This document shows positions 16,149 through 21,816 of a DNA stretch of 23,864 nucleotides, in pieces. The position numbers and the translations under genes were made by a program. The first letter of the stretch is position 1. Every line of letters begins with the position of its first letter. The notes under the pieces were generated by a model. That model did no database searches. It had not been told where the DNA came from and saw only the letters and a list, made by a program, of their open reading frames with translations. The stretch comes from JBDKTH01 sp964558295 (lineage in GTDB: Bacteria > Planctomycetota > Planctomycetia > Pirellulales > Thermoguttaceae), in assembly GCA_964558295.1 (NCBI GenBank), contig CAZLDQ010000078.1, positions 1 through 23,864 on the forward strand, in the 5' to 3' direction.

Positions 16149-17024
16149 TCACCGCCTCGTCCGCGCTGCCTCAAGCTGGGGTTCAAACTCCTCGGCGAGG
16201 AAGTCGCGCACAGCCCGGGAAAACTCTTCGGGCTGTTCAACCTGGGGAAGATGACCGCAGTCGGCAATCAGGTGGATGCGACCATGCGGGAGCCGTTCCA
16301 AGGCATGACGCGCGTGGCAATGGGGAACCACCCCGTCGCGTTCCCCCCAGACCAATAGTGTGGGCATCGATAGCCTTCCAAGTTGATCGAGCATGACCTC
16401 CTGCTGCCCGGCTGGTCCCACGACCAACCGGAGCGAGGCGCCCCACGCCTGCATGACTCCTGGCTGCAGGGCCAAGCTTTGCTGCTCGTCGATCCATTCA
16501 TTCGGTGCGCGATTGGGACGAGCGAAGTACAGTCCTGCTCGCATCCAGGCTCGGGAGAGACCTCCCGGTGTGGTCACTGCCCACGAAGCTCCCATCTCAT
16601 TCGCCCCCGACGAGACCATCCACAGAATCGTCGGATTGATCTCGTGCCCTAATCCAATGCTGTCGACTAGCACCAGGGCGCCAACTCGTTCCGGGCAAGC
16701 CAAGGCAAACCGAATGGCAATTAGTCCGCCCAACGAGTTGCCAACCACCACGGCCTGCGGTATCTGCAGCGTGTCAAGAAACTGCCCTACGAATTCCGCA
16801 AACTGCGCCGGCCTGATCCCTTCGCCCAGTCGCGTGGCCCGCATCCGCACGGGGAGATCCGGTGCAACAACCTGGTAACGATTGGCCAACTGCGGTAGCA
16901 CCCAAACCCAGTCGGTCGCACTCTCACCTGCGCCGTGCAAGAGCAGCATCGAAGGCCCATCGCCAGCAATCCAAAACGAGACCTGCGTTCCGCCGACGCC
17001 GATCTGATCGCATCTCGCTTGCAT
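16149..17024 (-). CDS. alpha/beta-fold hydrolase
   Basis: This 291-residue cytoplasmic hydrolase has a full catalytic triad. The oxyanion motif LLHGAG is at 28-33, the nucleophile elbow VVGNSLGG has Ser97, the acid is in WGERDGVVP (Asp230), and the base is in DCGHLPQVEQP (His258). There is no signal peptide. Length and order are typical of the MhpC/epoxide-hydrolase-like group, and the substrate cannot be told. The segment after APDLP, normally glycine-rich (DLPGFGxS), reads VRMRATRLGEG here, which is unusual but keeps the frame. The start has AGTGAGG a few bases upstream. It has no same-strand partner nearby, since the next gene upstream is a remnant. Confidence 0.9.
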   Translation of the reverse strand: MQARCDQIGVGGTQVSFWIAGDGPSMLLLHGAGESATDWVWVLPQLANRYQVVAPDLPVRMRATRLGEGIRPAQFAEFVGQFLDTLQIPQAVVVGNSLGGLIAIRFALACPERVGALVLVDSIGLGHEINPTILWMVSSGANEMGASWAVTTPGGLSRAWMRAGLYFARPNRAPNEWIDEQQSLALQPGVMQAWGASLRLVVGPAGQQEVMLDQLGRLSMPTLLVWGERDGVVPHCHARHALERLPHGRIHLIADCGHLPQVEQPEEFSRAVRDFLAEEFEPQLEAARTRR

Positions 17025-17239
17025 GAAACCTCACTTTCTAACGATTCCTCTGCAATCCCAACCAATGCGGTCGTAACAATCACAATTCAGCAAATCACGG
17101 GCCGATCGCCTCGCCAGCTTGGCGTTTCATCGGCAGACGCTCCCACGCGACTACCCTTGCCCGCGCAGCCGGGAGAGCGTGGCCAGGAGCAAGCCGGGGT
17201 AAGGGCCATTAGAACGGCCAAGGACTTGCCTGAACCATG

Positions 17240-17632
17240 TCAGGCTGGTTCTTCGTCCACCAGCAGCATCGCCTTCAGCACTTCCGGTAACGTCTCCATA
17301 GAGAGAAGCTCGACCGACCCATCGACGAATAACGCATTCGCTCCCCCCCAAGGCTCACTGGAAAGGGTTTGGTTTGAGCGGCATTTGCCAGTCGGATACC
17401 CCATGCTCGACCGGCTGTGGATCGTCTCCATCCAGGAATGCCCGACTGGAGACTGCTGGCACACTCTGTTCGCTGCGGCTTTTCGCGTAACAACAAAGAA
17501 GATGACGAGACTGACTACCATAAGCCCAAGCTCAAGCCAGTTCGACTTCTCCACGACTGATCCGCGGATTGCAACGTTCTCCGGATTGCCCGGCACTGCC
17601 ACCAGGGGCTCAGAACGTGTTTGGAAAGTCAT
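17240..17632 (-). pseudogene. H-X9-DG-type (DUF1559-like) C-terminal remnant with one membrane segment
   Basis: The tail GGANALFVDGSVELLS followed by LPEVLKAML matches the conserved end of DUF1559/H-X9-DG proteins, except that the key His position is Pro (SEPWGGAN). Upstream is one hydrophobic segment (WLELGLMVVSLVIFFVV), followed by a basic residue. The N-terminal prepilin signal and the body of the family are missing. The reading begins only about 10 bases from the point where the IS5-type transposase breaks off, and no good ribosome-binding site is present. This is best explained as the 3' end of a gene cut by the IS insertion and a later deletion. A genuine small membrane protein of about 130 residues remains possible. 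Confidence 0.6.
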
Positions 17633-17637
17633 AAATC

Positions 17638-17946
17638 CATCGTTTGGGCAACACGGCAAAGCCAGCGGCATCGTCGCTGCGTTTTATGATCTCCAGCGTC
17701 CAGCGACAAGCCTGTCGAACCCAGCCGATCAACTGCCCGCATCACCGCCGTCTGCCCAGATCAACTTCAAGCGTGAAAGGTGCCCCCGCGCTGTTTGCAA
17801 CACCAACGTTGCCCCGTCACGATCTTGAATATCGCCCGCATGAACTACCAAGCCCCAAATCAATCCCAGCGTGTCCACCAACAAATGCCGTTTGCGCCCC
17901 TTCACTTTCTTGCCAGCGTCGTAACCGCAACAGCCCCCTTTTTTCC
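17638..17946 (-). pseudogene. IS5-family transposase, OrfB (broken second frame)
   Basis: The second frame carries GYDAGKKVKGRKRHLLVDTLGL, then LKLIWADGG with the second catalytic Asp. It stops at 17729 (GGDAGS*). One frame over, the homology resumes as AGQLIGWVRQACRWTLEIIKRSDD and FAVLPKRWI. The first frame lacks one G in GCGGGCAG compared with what the resumed reading needs. After KRWI the usual VERTFAW block with the catalytic Glu region is gone, replaced by YDFPNTF and a stop. It is therefore doubly inactivated, by a one-base deletion and by 3' truncation. Confidence 0.8.
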
Positions 17947-18282
17947 GGTCGTTTTCACCGATTGGCTGTCGATCATCGCCGTGCTGGGCTGCCGTTTTTT
18001 CCCGTGTTTCACGCGCACTCGTTTGCGCATCGCGTCGTGAATGCGTTCCCAGGTGCCGTCTTGGCGAAACATCTTGAAGTAGTAGTAAACCGTATCCTTT
18101 GGTGGATACTCCTTGGGCAACATCCGCCACGCACCGCCCGTGCGTGCGACGTAAAACAGCGCGTTGAGTACCTTCCGCATATCCACTCTGCGCGGTCGTC
18201 CGCCGGGCTTGGTCGGGGGAACCAAACGCGAAAGTGCTTGCCATTGTTCGTTCGTCATGTCTGTCGGGTACGTGGCGTCCAT
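17902..18282 (-). CDS. IS5-family transposase, OrfA (first frame)
   Basis: The first reading frame of a split IS5-type DDE transposase, 126 residues from the ATG at 18282, which has GGAGG seven bases upstream. A longer TTG-started reading from 18330 adds nothing family-like. The helix-turn-helix-type N-terminus reads MTNEQWQALSRLVPP and RRVDMRKVLNALFYVARTGG, then WRMLPKEYPP and WERIHDAMR. The catalytic strand follows (STAMIDSQSVKTT, with the first catalytic Asp). The frame ends shortly after a slippery heptamer, A AAA AAG, at 17938-17944. Full transposase requires a -1 shift there. In this copy the shifted product is itself broken, so the element should be inactive. Confidence 0.85.
   Translation of the reverse strand: MDATYPTDMTNEQWQALSRLVPPTKPGGRPRRVDMRKVLNALFYVARTGGAWRMLPKEYPPKDTVYYYFKMFRQDGTWERIHDAMRKRVRVKHGKKRQPSTAMIDSQSVKTTGKKGAVAVTTLARK
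17938..17944 (-). promoter_or_regulatory. A_AAA_AAG slippery site for -1 ribosomal frameshifting
   Basis: In the OrfA frame the codons read GGA AAA AAG GGG, giving the canonical heptamer A AAA AAG followed by a G-run. A -1 slip joins VKTTGKK directly to GGCCGYDAGKKVKGRKR, the expected continuation of IS5-type transposases. Frameshifting of this kind is established for several IS5 subgroups. Confidence 0.75.
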
Positions 18283-18351
18283 GCCGTAACCTCCGTGGAA
18301 ATACCCCCCAGTTCCAAGCGTCGCGTACAAATACCCGCTTTTTCCTAGTGT

Positions 18352-18368
18352 TCTGCACTTTCCGAAAA
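18352..18368 (+). repeat. terminal inverted repeat of the IS4/IS701-like element (left)
   Basis: Reads TCTGCACTTTCCGAAAA. It matches the reverse complement of 19138-19154 at 15 of 17 positions. Confidence 0.75.
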
Positions 18369-18378
18369 CTGATTTGCG

Positions 18379-19122
18379 TTAGGCCGCCAACGCCATGAGG
18401 CGTTGGGCGAGTTGGAGGATTTTTCGTGGCAAGCGACGAACGGCGGCAAGCGTCGATAATTCCTGTTCCATGATGTAGCGCCGCAAGGTCTTGCGACGGT
18501 CGGCGTGCGACGGACGACGCTCGGCATCGTCCCACGGCGAATGGCTCCGATCGCAGAGCTCCTTGTGGGAACGGTTCCAAGACCAAAGCTCCAACAACGT
18601 GTGCATCCAGAGATTCAGAGGGTAGACCGCCACGTTGGTCCAGATGTTTCGCACCTGTTGCTGACCGGCACCCCAGACTTCCTTCATGTCGTGGGAGTCC
18701 TGCTCGATGGTGGCACGGTCGGCGAAGGCTTCGATGATCTCCACGGCCGTTGCATCGGGATCGGTCGAGAAGAACGGGAGCCAGCCGTGCTCCTCCTCGA
18801 CGATGACCACGCGGATCACGCCACCGGTTGGCCGGTACGTCGCCAGAAAGGTCTTGTAGAGCTTGGTGACCGTCCGGTTGTAGACGGTGCATGCGGTCGT
18901 CTGCCAATCTTTGCGGTGGGCCGCCCGCTTGGCCAGGCTGATGCGGTGCTTGCCGTACTTCGGCGGACGGCCGCGAGCCACTGACTCCACTCGGACCAAT
19001 CCTCCGGGCACTGCCAAGAACATCTCGACTTCCCCATCCGTGGCTCTCCCCTCACTTGCGTCGTGGAAAACGTCTTGTGATGGAAGAGCCTTTTTCATTC
19101 CAAACTCAATCCTGAAGACCAA
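18379..19122 (-). pseudogene. IS4/IS701-like transposase, C-terminal part
   Basis: The 247-residue frame shows RGRPPKYGKHRISLAKRAAH, YKTFLATYRPTGGVIRVVIV, FFSTDPDATAVEIIEAFADR and the conserved block IEQDSHDMKEVWGAGQQQVR, which carries the likely catalytic Glu. It continues with NIWTNVAVYPLNLWMHT and ends WDDAERRPSHADRR. I recall full members as about 430-450 residues; the N-terminal half with the two catalytic Asp residues is missing here. The ATG at 19122 lies only 32 bases inside the terminal repeat. The first 35 residues (MVFRIEFGMKKALPS...) may be readthrough of the deletion junction. It cannot encode active transposase. Confidence 0.8.
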
Positions 19123-19137
19123 GCGACCTACGGCCGC

Positions 19138-19154
19138 TTCTCAGAAAGTGCAGA
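19138..19154 (-). repeat. terminal inverted repeat of the IS4/IS701-like element (right)
   Basis: Its reverse complement is TCTGCACTTTCTGAGAA, the partner of 18352-18368. It lies 16 bases upstream of the transposase ATG. Confidence 0.75.
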
Positions 19155-19292
19155 GTTGTTGAAACGCAGACGAAATTGCCCATGGGGGGGAGGGGATCAG
19201 ATTCCGTGTTGGACGATCGTCTTGACTCGGTCTACTCAATGGGGCAAGATCAGAGGGTAGTCTGTAATGTACTGACAGGGAGGAGGAGTCAC

Positions 19293-20426
19293 TTGAAGGT
19301 CTACAACGTCGGCATTCTTGGTTTCGGTTTCATCGGCAAGGTGCATGCCTATGGGTATCTGACTCTTCCGCTGTTCTATGATCCGGTGCCATTGCGGGCG
19401 AAGATCACCCATGTTGTTGCCAGTCGCCCTGAAACGGCTGAGAAAGCCCGCGAGACAATTGGCGCGGATGTGGCCGCAACGGACTATCGCGATATTACGG
19501 AGAACCCGGCCATCGACATTGTCCATATTTGCACGCCCAATTACCTCCACAAGGAAGCCCTCCTTTCCGCTATTGAGCATCAAAAACACATCTACTGCGA
19601 GAAACCGCTGGTGGCCACAATGCGCGAGGCGGAGGAAGTCCAGCAGGCACTGTCTGGCTATCAGGGCATTGCCCAGATGACTTTTCAAAACCGCTTCTTT
19701 CCGGCGACGATGCGAGCTAGACAGCTCATCCAAGCCGGCGCAATAGGCGAGGTTTTGGACTTCCGGGCTAGCTACTTGCATGGTGGCAGTGCAAACCCTG
19801 ATGCACCGGCTAAGTGGAAACTGACGACCGCGGCTGGCGGTGGGGTCATTTCCGATCTAGCCTCACACGTCCTAGATCTTGTCGATTGGCTCATCGGCCC
19901 TTTTGGTTCCGTTATGGCGGCAACGAAGATCGCGTACCCCAAACGTCCCGCCGCCGATAATCCCACCCAAAAGGTATTCGTTGACGCTGAGGATTCCGTC
20001 GTCCTTCTTGCCCAAATGCAAGCCGGAGCCCTGGGCACAATCGAGGCTACGAAGATCGCCACGGGGACTGAAGACGAACTCCGGCTGGAAATTCACGGTT
20101 CCCGTGGGGCGATCCGTTTCAACAGTATGAAGCCACATTACCTCGAACTGTACGACGCTACGGAATCGGACCGGCCGCTCGGGGGGATGCAGGGCTGGAA
20201 CCGCGTCGCTACCGGTCAACGTTTTCCGTCCCCGGCCACTAGTTTCCCTAGCCCCAAGGCGGCCATCGGCTGGATTCGCAGTCACGTAGCCTGTCTGGAG
20301 AACTTCCTGGAGGCGGTTGCGGCAAACCGACCTGCCGAACCGGGGCTGGAGCAGGGCATCCGTGTGCAGCAACTGATGGACTGCGTGCGACGGTCAGCCG
20401 CTACGAAATCCTGGGTGACGGTGTAG
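19293..20426 (+). CDS. Gfo/Idh/MocA-family NAD(P)-dependent oxidoreductase
   Basis: This 377-residue cytoplasmic dehydrogenase probably acts on a sugar, inositol or a derivative. A TTG start at 19293 is preferred because GGGAGGAGGAG ends about five bases before it and the Rossmann strand begins at once. The frame continues upstream to 19176 without homology. Seen: GILGFGFIG (dinucleotide-binding GxGxxG, G10/G12/G15), PNYLHKEALLSAI, the family motif CEKPLV (E103-P105), and GGGVISDLASHVLDL with the likely catalytic Asp188 and His192. The C-terminus has VRRSAATKSWVTV, a usual ending. It stands just beyond the IS remnants and may have lost its original neighbour. Such enzymes are abundant in planctomycetes, and the substrate cannot be assigned. 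Confidence 0.93.
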   Translation: MKVYNVGILGFGFIGKVHAYGYLTLPLFYDPVPLRAKITHVVASRPETAEKARETIGADVAATDYRDITENPAIDIVHICTPNYLHKEALLSAIEHQKHIYCEKPLVATMREAEEVQQALSGYQGIAQMTFQNRFFPATMRARQLIQAGAIGEVLDFRASYLHGGSANPDAPAKWKLTTAAGGGVISDLASHVLDLVDWLIGPFGSVMAATKIAYPKRPAADNPTQKVFVDAEDSVVLLAQMQAGALGTIEATKIATGTEDELRLEIHGSRGAIRFNSMKPHYLELYDATESDRPLGGMQGWNRVATGQRFPSPATSFPSPKAAIGWIRSHVACLENFLEAVAANRPAEPGLEQGIRVQQLMDCVRRSAATKSWVTV

Positions 20427-20457
20427 CCTCGCGGGCAGGGACTCTCAGTGGTTCCGA

Positions 20458-20487
20458 CTTACACCGTCAGCCCAGTTCCGGTATACT
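20458..20487 (+). promoter_or_regulatory. possible promoter of the FMN-binding/iron-sulfur operon
   Basis: TATACT at 20482-20487 matches five of six positions of a -10 element, and CTTACA lies 18 bases upstream as a four-of-six -35. It is 43 bases before the FMN-binding gene, in the short gap after the oxidoreductase. It is a consensus match only. Confidence 0.35.
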
Positions 20488-20530
20488 GTGACCCTCACGC
20501 CCCCACTTTTTCGGAAGGACCATACAGCTC

Positions 20531-21814
20531 ATGGTATTCGGTACAAAGGCTCGGTCGGCCACCATTCTGACGTTCAGTGGCCTCTTCATGCTTGTCACGC
20601 CTCTCCGAGCGGACGTCGTAGAAATGGCCAACGGCAACAAGATCGAAGGCCAAGTCGTCTCTCGCGACAGCGAATCGATCACGATCAAGACCACAGTTGG
20701 CGAACGTACCTTCACTCGCCGGTGGCCCTTGGACAGAGTCCATGCCATAACCATTGGCGACAAACGCGAAGTGATCCAGGCGAAACAAGCGGATGCCTCC
20801 GAGAAGAGCAATCAACTGCGAAGCCAAGCCGAAGTGGAAGCCTTGATCGACAAACTCGGGCGTACCCAGCCAGAGTGGTGGGACTCCGTGGCTTTGACCT
20901 ACCCGAACACACTGGATCTCAACTGGCCAACTCCACCGTTCCGTCAATGGGACAACCAACGTTACATCAGTCAGTACGTTTGGGACATTATCAATCCCAA
21001 TCCACGCAAATGGCGTGAGGGAATCCGCCTGATGCACCACCTGCTCACCCTTCACAAGGACAATCCCGAGCTGCGGACACACGCGATGAATGAGTTGGGC
21101 CGCATGTATTTTGCCTATTTCCAGGACTACGCCCGAGCGGCCTTCTGGTGGCGGATGGCAAAGGTCGAGTCTGACGATGCTTACGGTCACGGCGTAGCGC
21201 TGGCCGAGTGTTACTGGCGACTTGGCAACAAACAGATGGCCATGGCCCTGTTGGGTAACTTGTCACCGCAGTTGTCAATGATCAAGCTGTGGGCTCAAAT
21301 GGGCGAGCTAGAACAAGCCCTGGCGATGGCCGAAGCCAATGCCAAGGGCCCCCTTGCCGATGTGGCTTACATCTATGCAGGCGACGCTTGCCGGGTAGCC
21401 GGTCAGCATCGAGACGCCTTGAAATACTATCAGAACGTACTCAGCCTTCCCGCCACCGGACACGCCGCCCGGCGCATCCTCCGTAATCAGCAGCGAGCTC
21501 AAGCCAGCTTAGATGCCATTCGACTGTTCGACGCCCTGGACTTGAAACGTATCGCCGATGGTACCTATCGTGGCAGCAGTCTGGGCTACGAAGCCCAAAT
21601 CGTAGTCGAAGTCACAGTTCGAGGTGGCCGGATCGAAGCCGTACAGGTCGTTGAACAACACGAAAAACAGGTCTTCACGGCCCTGACTGACACCCCACGG
21701 AAGATCGTTGAGAAGCAAAGCGTTCAGGGAATCGACGCGACGAGCGGCGCTACGATCACCTCGCAGGCAGTCATCCATGCTACTGCGAAAGCGTTGGCCG
21801 AGGGCTTGAAGTAG
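20531..21814 (+). CDS. exported FMN-binding redox protein with helical-repeat middle
   Basis: This 427-residue exported protein should carry covalent FMN. A Sec signal (residues 1-27, cleaved near PLRA/DVV) is followed by a small beta-barrel-like segment (VVEMANGNKIEGQVVSRD... to about 78) of a type common in planctomycete exported proteins. The middle (about 140-340) is helical and TPR-like, for example ARAAFWWRMAKVESDDAYG and AGDACRVAGQHRDALKYYQ. The C-terminal FMN-binding domain (about 345-427) reads DGTYRGSSLGYEAQIVVEV and ends in GIDATSGATITSQAV. In NqrC/RnfG relatives, ApbE attaches FMN to the Thr of SGAT, here Thr408. The next gene starts two bases after the stop, so the two are translationally coupled, and a direct electron partnership is likely. 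The ribosome-binding site GGAAGGA is 11 bases upstream. Confidence 0.88.
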   Translation: MVFGTKARSATILTFSGLFMLVTPLRADVVEMANGNKIEGQVVSRDSESITIKTTVGERTFTRRWPLDRVHAITIGDKREVIQAKQADASEKSNQLRSQAEVEALIDKLGRTQPEWWDSVALTYPNTLDLNWPTPPFRQWDNQRYISQYVWDIINPNPRKWREGIRLMHHLLTLHKDNPELRTHAMNELGRMYFAYFQDYARAAFWWRMAKVESDDAYGHGVALAECYWRLGNKQMAMALLGNLSPQLSMIKLWAQMGELEQALAMAEANAKGPLADVAYIYAGDACRVAGQHRDALKYYQNVLSLPATGHAARRILRNQQRAQASLDAIRLFDALDLKRIADGTYRGSSLGYEAQIVVEVTVRGGRIEAVQVVEQHEKQVFTALTDTPRKIVEKQSVQGIDATSGATITSQAVIHATAKALAEGLK

Positions 21815-21816
21815 CG

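Larger units (their letters stand above)
17638..18344 (-). mobile_element. truncated IS5-family insertion sequence (IS427-type)
   Basis: It contains a two-frame IS5-type transposase whose 3' end is cut off at about 17638-17641, so the downstream inverted repeat is absent. Upstream of the first frame is a short leader with GCGGGTATTTG and GGGGGTATTTCC. A CTAG at 18345-18348 could be a target-site copy, since IS5 elements often duplicate a YTAR sequence, but the partner copy is missing. The element abuts the IS4/IS701-type remnant on one side and the H-X9-DG remnant on the other. Confidence 0.75.
18352..19154 (-). mobile_element. internally deleted IS4/IS701-like element with both terminal repeats
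   Basis: A terminal inverted repeat of 17 bases with consensus TCTGCACTTTCYGARAA (15 of 17 matching) lies at 18352-18368 and 19138-19154. Between them is a single minus-strand frame coding only the C-terminal part of an IS4/IS701-like transposase, nearly filling the space. The element is about 803 bases, far below the size needed for a full transposase of this type. No matching direct repeat is seen outside (left flank ends TAGTGT, right flank begins GTTGTT). Confidence 0.75.

Noticed and set aside
5311..17632. The DUF1559 start at 5311 (+) and the H-X9-DG tail at 17240 (-) as two halves of one gene split by an inversion
   Set aside because: Each piece has its own explanation (chimeric joint and IS deletion). 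DUF1559 genes occur in many copies per genome, and nothing at the two break points matches.
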